This document shows, piece by piece, positions 35,001 to 45,902 of a DNA stretch of 64,000 nucleotides (position 1 is its first letter; the number at the start of each line of letters is the position of its first letter). Below the pieces are notes generated by a model that saw only the letters and a program-made list of their open reading frames with translations, made no database searches and was not told the DNA's origin. The DNA lies in the NCBI GenBank assembly GCA_039720395.1, contig CM077832.1:16248060-16312059 (forward strand), given 5' to 3'. This DNA is from Liquidambar formosana. Lineage: Eukaryota > Streptophyta > Magnoliopsida > Saxifragales > Altingiaceae. A program made the translations under genes and the position numbers.

Positions 35001-36092
35001 TTTATTTATTTTATTTTATTTTACAATAAGGTATTTAAACATTTTTCCCGACACATTTTTATATACGGATAAAGTCATCGTATACTCCGTATCTTAATGC
35101 CAACCTACCATCTTTTGTGCACTCTTACCCTCTATTTAGTTCATGGATTTTGCTATGGAAAGAAAATAAATTTTAAGGAATTACACTTTTCCTTGTTTGG
35201 TTGGAATGGAAAATTGAAGGAAAAAAAATATTGAGGAAACTTTGGTTGAAAATCCTAAATCTAATTTTCCATTTAAAAACATGAGGAAAGTGTGGAAGAA
35301 ACAGGGGAAAATTTTATCGGGCAGAGTCTCGATCAACCCCTCAGTTCTCTCACTTCCTCACCTCTCTTTGAGGAATGCGATGATGTCTAGTAAACCACCA
35401 AGCTCCGTTAACTACCAATCTACTTCCATAATCGGCAACATCTGCCCATCTTAAACTCAGATCTGCGATCGAGCCTAATAATATAAAATCCGACAGCATA
35501 CGCTCTGTGGAGTCAAATGCCACCGTGGAACACTTGCTACATCTCATTGTGTACATCGCTCGAGTTGCGATGATTTCCACCTCCTTCATTGACAAGTTGG
35601 ACCCTCTAAAACAACATTTGCCATGGCAAACGTTGGCATTTGATTTTGGGGGTGGGTTTCATTGTCGGGATCAACTCTAGGAGGTGGAATCATTGGGATA
35701 TTCTCCTTTACTGCTATGAGGTCTTGATCATCCATGGTCATTCGCTGGGGTTGCTCTAATTGGGAAAGGGATTGCAATGAATATTGATTTGGAAACCCAC
35801 AAAAACCCATGGCCACATGGAAATGGGAGACAGAGCCGGTGATAACTGAGGAGGAAAGGAGAGGATGACAATTATATGGCATAGCAGGCTTACCATTGAT
35901 ACTTGGGTAAGAATGTTGTGGGAAGAGAAATTATGTGCTAATTAAAGGTTTTTCTTTTGAGAGTGAAATACTTCCATTCAAGGGATTCCTCGTTGCTTGA
36001 AATAGAGAGTGAGAGAGATGCAAAAGCTAAATAGAGAGATGGTTGAGGTTCTCGAGAATTCCTTCCTCATCTCTTTCTTTCTTTCTTTCTTA

Positions 36093-37451
36093 GGGAAATT
36101 AGCAATAACCCTTATTAGGGGACTGCTTTTAACAAAAAACCCACCATAAGATTTTTTAACTCCAAAACCCATTTTTTAAAAGATTCTTTAAGCAAAAGGA
36201 AATGTTTTTTAAAAATACCTGTTTTAACCTTTTATATTTTGGGATATGTTTCAAACTAGATTTGTAGAAGAAGAAGAAGGGAGGAAGGGAGGAGCGGGCG
36301 GAGGGAGAGAGAGAGAGAGAGAGAGAATGAGAGGAAGGGCTATGAAGATGAAGATGAAGAAGAAGAAGAAGAAGAAGAAGAAAAACCAGATTAGGAGAGA
36401 GACAGAGACAGAGACAGAGACAGAGAGAGAGGGGTGGAGGGAAAGAGAGAGAGAGAGAGGGAAGGGTTGTGAAAATCTAGAAGATGAAGATGAAGAAGAA
36501 GAAGAAGAAAAACTAGATCTAGAAAAAAAAAAAAAAAAAACCAGATTTGAAAAATGAGATTTTCTTCTCTAACAGCGACCGACCTTCTCCGACTACCACC
36601 TTGCCATAACTATCATCTTCTTCTTCTTCTTCTTCTTTTTTTTTTTTTTTTTTTTTTGTGTGTGTCTTTGTTTGCAACTTTAAATCTGCTGATTTTTGGG
36701 GGCTGTTTTGGGGGCTACTATTGTAGTGGTTTTGTCAAAACATAAAGTAACAAGTTACTATTGTGTTGCTGTATAATTTTTCAAAGACAATAGTAAGCTA
36801 ACACTATTGTAGTGTTTTTTTTATATTTTTTCAAAGACAACAGTATTCTGTTACAATGTAGTGTATAAATTTTTTAAAACACACAATAGTAAACTAGTAC
36901 TGTTGTCTGTATAATTTTTTCAAAGCACACAAAAGTAAACCAACAGTAAAGTGATACTGTTACATAAACTAACTACCAACAGTAAAGTGATACTATTGTA
37001 CAAACTAACTTACCAATAGTAAAGTGATACTATTGCATAAACAAATTGGTACAATTTGATACTGTTGCCATTCAAATACACTAGCAACAGTAAAGTGATT
37101 TTCTTGTAATGCTTTAAGATAAACAAAGGGTTGTGTTTAACTATCTAAGAAATCAAAATTATCCATAAACAACATTAACACTTTACTATTGGTGATTTTT
37201 TTGTCAATACATGTGTAAAAAAAGACCAAAAACTTCCAAACAGCTATTTACCTTCTCGTGCGCGCGTGCACACACACACATACACAAATTGCAGATCTGG
37301 AGTTTGGAGTTGGAGATAAAAAGAAGAAGAAGAAGAAGAATGAGGGTATTTTTGTCCATATCGTGGTAAAAGGGGTTTTCACTAATCAGTTTCTTTTATA
37401 GGGCCTATTATTAAACTACTCTTATACTTAGGGGTTTTGACCAAAAATCCC
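36093..37451 (+). mobile_element. 1.4-kb TIR element with palindrome array, copy B
   Basis: Begins GGGAAATTAGCAATAACCC and ends, reverse-complemented, GGGATTTTTGGTCAAAACCC, matching the two ends of copy A (17189-18586) in inverted orientation. A 9-base TTCTTTCTT precedes (36083-36091) and follows (37452-37460) it, but both lie in a TTTC microsatellite. GA, GAA and CTT tracts fill 36260-36650. From about 36720 to 37100 there is an array of ~36-bp units with arms AACAGTA/TACTGTT around AAGTGA. The purine-rich frame at 36246-36557 is simple repeat, not a gene. It is nested within 35128-38034. Confidence 0.75.
36720..37100 (+). repeat. Array of small palindromic units in TIR element copy B
   Basis: At least three close units share a 7-base arm, a 6-base spacer AAGTGA and a complementary arm: 36942-36961 (AACAGTA..TACTGTT), 36978-36997 (AACAGTA..TACTATT) and 37015-37034 (AATAGTA..TACTATT). 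More degenerate units lie upstream and downstream. The third unit differs from the first at paired positions in both arms, so its stem is kept. Confidence 0.8.
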
Positions 37452-38037
37452 TTCTTTCTTTCTTTCTTTCTTTTTTGAACTTGGCATTCATCTCCATGCC
37501 TGTGCAATTCTGATGGGTGGGTATTCTATTTTTGACAGCCAAAGCTTCAAAAGTTATCTTCTACTACCCTTTTTTTCCTTTTTAGCTCCATTTTTTCACT
37601 TTTTTTTTTTTTTTTTTTTGGGGTGGAGTAGTAAGCTTCAAGATTTGGGTGTCCATGATCAATTCAATCAACCATTAGTACTAAAAAATAATGGTAGTTG
37701 AAAGATGAAAAGGTTGGTGAGTTTCTTTTTTCTTTTCTTTTCCTTTTTTTTTTTTTTTTTGAATAATCAATAGAACTTAAACAATAGTCTTAATGTTTTT
37801 TCAAAGTTAACTGATGGCAGATTAGGCAATGGTCCTAATGTTTTTTTTTTTTTATAAAAATTATTAATCGAGTCAAATATCTTGATAAATTTGTTGGAAA
37901 AAAAAATATTTGCATGTATTAGTATTTTGTACTTTCTTTCCTCTCATTTTTCCTCAGATAACCAAATACAAGAAAAATTTATATTTTCCTTTGCTTTTTC
38001 TTTCCCTCACAATTTCCACGAACCAAATAGAGCCTTA

Positions 38038-39549
38038 ATCTTTTATTTTATTTTTACACACCCTACTTTCTAAGAGTTACTATTGTTTATGTGATTGACT
38101 AGGATTTTTCATTCATGGGCAAAAACATTGAGTGGCCAATGTCGGTCAGACTTGAGAACAATTTCAATTTTGGACTGTTCTAATAAAACCCTAACTGGCT
38201 TTTGAACCATAAATATTTATTCATAAACTTTTATTCCCCCCTCAGAAAAAGAAAAAAAAAATGTAAAAAATTCGTTGAGGTAGCTCCAGTAGCTCGAATT
38301 TTATCATTGTCTTGCAACTCCTCCAATTAGCAGCCCTTTATAATGTAGTCGAGTTTGCAAGATCACAACCTGAGCTAAGCATTAGCCCGAAAAAAAGGAA
38401 AAAAACAAAAAACACAAAAGATTGCGAGCGCTAAGTCGCTGCATAGGAAATAGGAAACCACTTAATCTTGTAATTATTTCCCAAACATTTATTGGAGCAT
38501 GGACACATCGTATTGCTTTAGGCCAAGCAGACAATATCAGACAATAATGGGCCAATTAATCAAGTAGTTCCATGTTTAAAATTTTAATTTAATTTCAAAG
38601 CATCTATATATATATATATATATATATATAGATGAGTATAAAAATCGTAGGCATTTGATCCCAGCCAACTGCTCATGCAAGAAGACATTTCCACTCAGCA
38701 TGGTCCACCCTCTGCGGTGTGTTTCACACTTGAAGCCCTGAAGAAGCAAAAGGAATATTTCACAGATATAATGTCATGGTCGAAGAAGGGCCCTAGCTAG
38801 TGACCTGCCAATCACTCAAAATGCACCCATCGGATGGCAATCCTGTAACATAATGTGCTGTGTCCAATAGGGTATGTATCCAGCCTAGGATAATCTTTTA
38901 TGGTACGTCGTCCGATCATCGGCTCTCCCTTCATCTTTCTTATGAGGATCACATGTACTCAAATGCATTTGATCGATATCATAGACACATTTTTATTTTT
39001 TTTTAGGATAATTATTTGATTATAGACTTAGAGCCTGCTCAATGGTATACGCGTACGTTGGCTTTGGGTCTCTATTATATTCAGGGCGGCGTCAAAAAAA
39101 TTTCCTCGGGGTCAAATTATCAAATTAAATTTAACAAGCATGATTCCTAATGCACAATTTTTTATTTTTTTTTCTTTTCTTTTGTCAACACTCTAGCCAG
39201 AATTTTAAGATGTCTTCTAATTACATTTTTAAGGTGGTTAATAATTTTTAATTTAAATTTAATTAGAGTTAGGCAACTGTTGTGTCAGCTGGTGACCAAG
39301 CACTCAACAAGGCTGATAATGGACCATATATATATACTTCTGTCCCAAAGAGACAGCCACCAGCACCACCTCAACCCTAATTTTTAATAGAGAAAATGGT
39401 AGTTTAAGCCATTCTCATCAAATCTTTCTCACCGAAAATACAGCCACCACTCTTTTTTTTTTCGTCAAATATTCTCTCTTGTGATTGTGTCTGTTGGCCT
39501 AATTTCTAATGGTTCTGCTTCCTTATAGCTGCCTGCATATCTATCTTAA
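38038..39549. other. Intergenic, no gene seen
   Basis: AT-rich, with a TA microsatellite at about 38607-38631 and A/T runs. No open frame with a recognisable domain. Confidence 0.55.
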
Positions 39550-39552
39550 TTA

Positions 39553-39888
39553 GGGATGTTTGGTTGCAGAGAATTTTATTTTTGAAATTGGAATTGGAAT
39601 TGGGATTGGGATTGGATCCTCCAATTCCAAACTCCAGTTTGATTGGCTATATACCAAACGATTTGGAATTTGAAGCTGAACGCAAGTTTCATTAAACCCC
39701 AAATCTACAAAAAGATTCACAGTAAAACCAAGGTTTCCAAATCTCACAAAAAGCTAAATCCAGTTCTACTAAATCAAACGTAAATATACCGACTATCCCA
39801 AACAGAACGAATCTTGTCTTCTCCTAAATCCTTGCATTCCCAAGGCTTCCTTCTAATGGTAAGTGAATTCAGGTCCAAAGCCAAACAC
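39553..39888. mobile_element. Possible Tourist-like MITE with TTA flanks
   Basis: The left end is GGGATGTTTGGTTGC after TTA (39550-39552). The right end, reverse-complemented, is GTGTTTGGCTTTGG before TTA (39889-39891). A GGAATTGGAATTGGGATTGG tract lies just inside the left end. The TIR match is short (about 10 bp), so confidence is moderate. Confidence 0.45.
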
Positions 39889-39891
39889 TTA

Positions 39892-41329
39892 ATATTTGGA
39901 AATTATTCAAATCCAAAAAGAAAGGAAAAAAATAAATTTGGAAATTAAGATAGAAAGAATACTAGGCAATCTCTCAAGACAATTATCCGCAACAGTGTGT
40001 ACTATTGTGTGCTGACATGGTATCATGAGTAAATAAAAATATAAAAAAATACACATTCGTCATTAGAAATAAATAAATAAAAAGGCGCATACCATTAAAA
40101 TTTGATCAAGTACGTAGTAGTATGATCTATGGGGTACTCCGGATGGAATGGATTCAAAAACAGTGTTTCATCTCATTGTTAGCCCAAAGTTTAAGCACAA
40201 TAATGAGACCATAACCCAATCGGTCGGCCTTGATTACTAGTTTCCCCAAAGTTTAACCATATTCAAGCAATTTGATTGCTAGGGAAAAGAAAAAAGGATC
40301 CTTCATGATTTCTTAAACGTAATTGCCGGATAAAAAGTTAATGATTTCTTAAAGGGAAAAATTTTCCTATTAATGGCATCCTTTTGGAGATATTGTACCT
40401 AAAAAGACCTTGTCCTCATAATTAATATATCAATAAATTGTGCATAATGCCACACTCGAGTTGAAAATCATGCAAAAATCTTGATAGGTCCCTTTAAGGT
40501 ACCGACATTTGGCACACGTGCAAGGACCTCATTCATAATTATCCACTCATCTCGCATACCAGAACCCATTACTACCCACCACCTACAATTATTCCCCCAT
40601 TGATAGCCCAAACTCTTAGCTTGGCATATAAGTCAAGCTATGTTTAGCTTAGCTTAGCTCGGCTTGAGCTCATTAATCACACTTGTGAGTCAAACAACGA
40701 GTCACCTCTTGGTAATAAGCTTTAACTCGCAATTATGCAAAACAATTGTTGATGTTATACATGCTTAAGATAGTATACCGAGTACATATGTATATGGTGG
40801 TATACGAGTATGTACACTTTTGGAATAAAAATTTAACTGAAATAAATAAACTTTTCTGGCTTTCCTAAATTTTCAGAGTTTTCGCCAAAAAAGTACTTCA
40901 TTGACATTTCAAAATAGGATAATAGGAAAAATTAGGGAAAAAATCCACTTTATAAGACTTGTAGAGGCATAAGTCCATGCAAAAAACTTTATACCATAAG
41001 GCCAATTTTGAATGTTTTTGTAAGAGTGTTAAAGGCATAAAGTCATTATTATCTTCCAGTGTTATTTTTTTGTTTGTAAACTTTAAAATGACATAATTCT
41101 CATTTTACATATCAATTTTTGAAAATGTTTATTCATTTGGAATATATTTGTTTAAGACCTTCTAAAACTCAAGGTGAATAAGAAATTATGTACATATTAT
41201 AAAAAAAAAAAAAAAAAAAGAACAGTTACATTGATTAAATGTAATTGTTTCAAAACAATTACATGTAACTGTTTTGAAATTTGCATGTAATTGTTTTGTG
41301 TAAGTTCAATTGCTATACAAAATAGTTAA
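39892..41329. other. Intergenic, no gene seen
   Basis: AT-rich DNA with no supportable frame. A repeated TTACATGTAATTG-type palindromic stretch occurs at about 41226-41300. Confidence 0.5.
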
Positions 41330-41337
41330 ATTTATTA

Positions 41338-43218
41338 GGAGTTCTCCTATATGGGACTATTCTATAGACCTACTAGGATAACCTACTAATGTGGAGTATT
41401 TTTATTGGTCTCTTAAAAACAATGAAAAGATAAACTGAAATTCCCAAATCCCTTAAAATCTGTCCCCACAATCACTCAATAACCACCTCTTACCATTTTT
41501 TTGAACCAAAAAAAAAAAAAAAACCCCTTACCATTTTTTAGTGTGAAAATCACGAACCAAACTTTTCATTCCTTCTTCAAACAAGTTATCTTTTTGTAGA
41601 ACCCATTATTTGCAGGCTCCTCCATCACTCTCTGGTTCATTGGTTTCTATGGTTGTCCTCCATCAAACTCAAGTTATTAAGAAACCAACGTTCTCTGGGT
41701 CTCTTGCTTCTCCTCCCAAACATAGTCTTCTTTCTCTAGTTATCCTCTGTTTTATTAAGTTATACTAGTTTCTCTGCCTATGATTGCAACGCATTCCATG
41801 TGGAAATAATCTACAAATTTGTGAACAAATTCATGAAGTAGAAGTGCCGAGGCCGTAAAACTTAGAGGTGGCTGTTTTCCACTTGTTTTTTGTGCTTGAT
41901 GGCCCTTTTTTTTTTTTTTTTGTTATTTGTTTTTTTTTTAAATTTGTTCATGTGTCCTTAGAACTAATCCAGGATGGGTGATACCCACTGAAGCATAATT
42001 TTTTTGAGAAAGATGGCATATCACATCGTTTGAATATAGAAATTATTGTTTGACTGTTGCACTCAACTTTTAATTAAGTTACTATCTTAAGTATTTATCA
42101 TGATTTTTATTAGCTATGAGTCTTTATTACATATGATTGTTACTAGCTAAAATTATTATGGAGTATAAAGTTTCCACTTTAAAAGTAGGGATGATTTACG
42201 GTTTGGTTTGTGAACATGGCTAATTCCTCATGGTTTGTGAGTTCTAAAAAGAATATTATGCACTTTTCCAGCTTCATTTGCCTCCACTTCAAGTTATCAA
42301 GTTATCACATGGTTAATTTCTTGTGGTTTATGAGTATTACTTAGGCTAAAAGAACTTGCTTAAAAAAAAAAAATTGGGTGAGGTTAATAAGATATTAAGT
42401 TATCAAGTTATCGCGTGTTTGTAGTATCAAGTTACCAAGATTAATTTATTAAGTTGTCTTAAACCACCCCACCCCTTAGAAAAAAAATAAAATTGTGTGA
42501 GGTTAATAAGATATCCAAGTTATCAAGTTATTACGTGTCTATAGTATCGAGTTATCAAGATTAATTTATTAAGTTGTCTTTGACAAAAATATAAAAAATG
42601 GATTCAAATACAAGGCCGAAAAATGCACCTATTGGGAAAAAAAAAAAAATGATGGGAACAACAAAATCAAACCACAAGTACTTCCTTTAAAAACATGGCA
42701 CCCAATTGATTCAATCATTCGCACCACCTATGTCTCTATTAGTAGACCCAGTTTTCCTGCTTTTGTTGCTATTAGACTTGTAAATTATTTTCTCTTTTCT
42801 TCATGAGGGGACCCAAGTTATTAAGAGATACTTTTTTGGATTTATTAAGCTACAAAGTTATTAAAAGATACACCAAGTTATTAAGAGATATGTTAAGATG
42901 ATAAACAAGCCATTCGAACACTTGCAAAAATATAACACTACTCGTATACCTAATTGTATCTGAAATAAACGCAGAAATGGCTGATTTGTGGAAGAAGGCG
43001 AGAGGACTACAATAGTGGGAATAAAACGCATAAGAGATTGTGGAAGAAAGAAGTGGTTACAATAATGGGAGAAAACGTTTAATTTTCAGCAAATCATCGA
43101 ACTTATATATTAAATATTGAATGAATCCCTAGAATCGTGGGATGTAAGGGATAACTACTTATAAGACAATACTTTAAATGGATGTAGGCCAACTCATAAG
43201 GACTGTATATTATTTTGC
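41338..43218. mobile_element. Non-autonomous TIR element, 8-bp TSD family, copy C (1.88 kb)
   Basis: ATTTATTA occurs at 41330-41337 and 43219-43226, a perfect 8-bp duplication. The left end is GGAGTTCTCCTATATGGGAC. The right end has GTAGGCCAACTCATAAGG before TTATTTTGC. Both ends are homologous to copy D (53334-54600), with TATTGGTCTCTTA near the left and AGAATCGTGGGATGTAAGGG near the right. The interior has many AAGTTATCAAG/AGTTATTAAG motifs and a ~123-bp tandem duplication (42376-42582). No coding frame. The 8-bp duplication suggests hAT. Confidence 0.75.
42376..42582. repeat. Tandem duplication of ~123 bp within element copy C
   Basis: Two units both contain TGAGGTTAATAAGATAT, AAGTTATCAAGTTAT, GTGT.TATAGTATC and AAGATTAATTTATTAAGTTG in the same order. 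The repeated AAGTTATYAAG motif also recurs at 42290-42310 and 42830-42900. Confidence 0.75.
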
Positions 43219-43226
43219 ATTTATTA

Positions 43227-45240
43227 AATGTCACTTATAAATCAATTAGATTTATGTACTTGAAGTTAAAAAAATGTTAAATTAATATGGTTTGTGTCTA
43301 ATTTTAAGTGTTTGTGAGTAAAGATGACTGTTTTTCAACATAGTTATATACAATTATTTTAGAATAGTTTGATGTAACTATTTATTAGCCCAATAACATA
43401 CAAATGCTAACTTCTATTTATGACGATGAGAATTCTCACTTTATCATGCTTTTTCATGTCCAACAGAACAATTGAAGTGTTAGATACAAATCTACACTAA
43501 TCCAACACAATATCAAGTGCCACACATCTTTCCAATCCCACCTTTATTTCCACTTTGAACCTTTCTACAAATTCATCCCAACTCATGTAGATAAATTATC
43601 TTGTGATATTAAATTATTATTATTTTTTTCAATTTCTCCATAGCTCGATACTGATATATAGAAAAGGTCCTTTATTTATTTTTTTTTAAAGTTTTGCTGG
43701 GAAGACTGTTTGTATGATTTCATTGTAAGGGAAAAGAAACAGAGGTACAAACCAAAAATCTAGACTTCAAAACCAAGATTAAAGAACCAAAAAACATCTG
43801 GTAAAAAAAAAAAAAAGTGTTTAATAAGGTGGAATGAGAGTTGAATAGAATAACTATTCCGTTCCTAACATTTTTTTGGACTTTTTGTTTATAAGGAAAG
43901 GAATGAGCATTCCCTTGACAAGCCTATTCTCTCCAAAAAAAAAAAAAAAAAGAAATGAAATCACAAAAAATAGGTTCTACTTGATCTCTCTCTCATTCTC
44001 ACTTCTTTAGAAATGATATCACAAAAAGTGGCCCTAGCCTGCCTAATCTCTCTCCCATTCTATTCCCACCCCTTACTAAACATTTTTCAATTCCATTCTC
44101 ATTCTCATTCTTTTTTCTCTTCATTCCATTCACACAAATCAAACATAACCTTAGTATTAGTATCTCGGTTCTTTACTTATTGGGGAGAAAAAAAATCTCT
44201 TTACAATATAAACAACTTCAAAGAGCATTGCGAACCATAAAACAAAAAATGAGGCAAAATTATTTTTTGCATCATGTGTGAAAAATAGGTGCTTCAATGG
44301 GTGATGCATTTTAGTAAAGCAAATATAATTTGAAACAAATTCTGAGCTAAATTTGCCTTAAGAAATAGTTTGAAAGCGAATCTGTCACATCATCTTTCAA
44401 GAAATGGTTGGCGCTGGCGTGAAAAATAGATGAGACAAAAAAAATGACTCACATGCATTCGGGTAGCTACTCCTTTCTTGTGATGCATTTTTATTGCAGT
44501 AATACATTTTTACACCATAAGCATACAAAAATTAATTTTGTATCACCTAAATGTCTCACATAATTGGAGATGCTTTGATATCTAATATTTATTTGGACAA
44601 AATAATAATTTAAAATATAATATGTGAGTAAAAAGAGTTAGTTACTTTACAAGGATATCTTATGTCTCTCTAAACCACCTTTACAAAATTAAAATTTTAA
44701 ATTAAACTACTTTCAGCATTTTTTTCATATTTTAATATATTTTTTTTACACGCCATCATTTGTGTGGTCCAAAGGTACAATCATGTTCAAATTTCAGTTT
44801 TTCGAAATCGATGCAAGTCCCACACCCTATCCAAAAGTTGTTTAAACTCATTAACTTACCAAGCTTGGAATTTATTTATTTTTTTGTGACTGCAGATTAG
44901 AACAACATGTCTTTTCCGAGAGCCCTGTGCACGGCATTTGTATTGAGCGAGGTTTACTCTAGGCACAGTCCAAGATCAATACTTCAATGCCACCTGTTGA
45001 CAAACCAAGCCCAGCTCAGCTGTCAAGATAGGTTGATGGGGTTGAGAGAGTCTTAGAGGTGTTGGATGGTCACCAAACTACTACCCATCTTGCTTTAATT
45101 ATGTATTATTGGTACAACTCATCTTCTTATTATTTTTAATCACTCTTATTTTTCAATGGGGAAATCTGAAGAACAATGCCACAATCTTTCCCTTTCCCCT
45201 CATTAGTCATTAAATGGTCCCCACTCCCTACCCCTCCCTT
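43227..45240. other. Intergenic; a possible MITE at ~43800-44153
   Basis: No gene seen. Around 43815-43850 the sequence reads GTGTTTAATAAGGTGGAATG. Around 44125-44153 it reads, reverse-complemented, GTTTGATTTGTGTGAATGG. These look like decayed inverted ends of a MITE rich in CATTC/GAATG, but no duplication is readable. The frame at 44013-44240 lies in this element and is not convincing. Confidence 0.4.
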
Positions 45241-45246
45241 ACCCCT

Positions 45247-45292
<46 letters not shown>

Positions 45293-45748
45293 CATATATA
45301 TATGTGTCACTAGTGTGCTAATTATGTTATTATCATTTCTTAACCCATTTCTACAGAGACCCATTAACCACTGGTTACCAATTTCCCTCGGTACTTAGTC
45401 TCCTTCTCGCACTCTCTTTCATTCTTTTTCTTCTTTGTCTGCATCCAAATTATGCAGAAACGTACTCTTTGTGGGTTCTGCTTGTCGTCTTTACTCTCAA
45501 TACCAAGAATCTCCTCCCTCTCCCAGCATCAATTCACGCTTTTCCTCACCTTAAAATAATAATCTCATCAACTCCATTAATTTTCTCCTGCTGGGGACCG
45601 TTCCTTCCCCACTTGTTCACCTTCTCCCATGTATCAACATTAATATAATCCAACCCAATATGTATATACGGATACACAATCAATACCCATAACCCCCCAT
45701 TCATATATATGTACATATAATTTATATGTATTCTCCCAATCCCCAATA

Positions 45749-45790
<42 letters not shown>

Positions 45791-45902
45791 CTGTTGAGAT
45801 ATTCTCTTTCCTCCCTTTCAAGCAAAGCAGGTTTCACTTTTTCTCTCTCTTCCTCCTTTTTGGTTTCTGGGTTTCTGTGTTATTCTTGAGATCTGCTTCA
45901 AA
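45241..45902 (+). promoter_or_regulatory. Promoter/5' leader region of the RLCK gene with two CT tracts
   Basis: Pure CT repeats lie at 45251-45288 and 45752-45788. Pyrimidine (CT/GA) tracts near the transcription start are common in plant promoters and 5' leaders. A TATA-like ACATATAATTTATATG lies at about 45712-45728, roughly 180 bp before the start codon, and another ATATATAT at about 45295-45303. The transcription start cannot be read from sequence alone. The minus-strand GA-rich frames here are shadows of the CT repeat. Confidence 0.45.

Larger units (their letters stand above)
35128..38034. mobile_element. PIF/Harbinger-like TIR element, copy 2 (2.9 kb, with a nested element)
   Basis: The left end is CCCTCTATTTAGTTCATGGA. 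The right end, reverse-complemented, is GGCTCTATTTGGTTCGTGG. TTA flanks both sides (35125-35127 and 38035-38037). The AAGGAAA-rich subterminal DNA and the part at 35370-35500 resemble copy 1 (for example CTCCGTTAACTACCAATC against CTCCATCAACTACTGATC). The minus-strand frames 35586-35882 and 35350-35595 are open but not recognised and may be captured gene pieces. A 1.36-kb TIR element (36093-37451) is inserted in the middle. Confidence 0.75.

Noticed and set aside
36246..36557. 103-codon Arg/Glu/Lys-rich frame
   Set aside because: Made almost entirely of GA, GAA and GACAGA microsatellites in a transposon. Any frame through purine repeats stays open.
45546..45837. Minus-strand Arg/Glu-rich frames
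   Set aside because: Reverse reading of the CT repeat in the kinase 5' leader.
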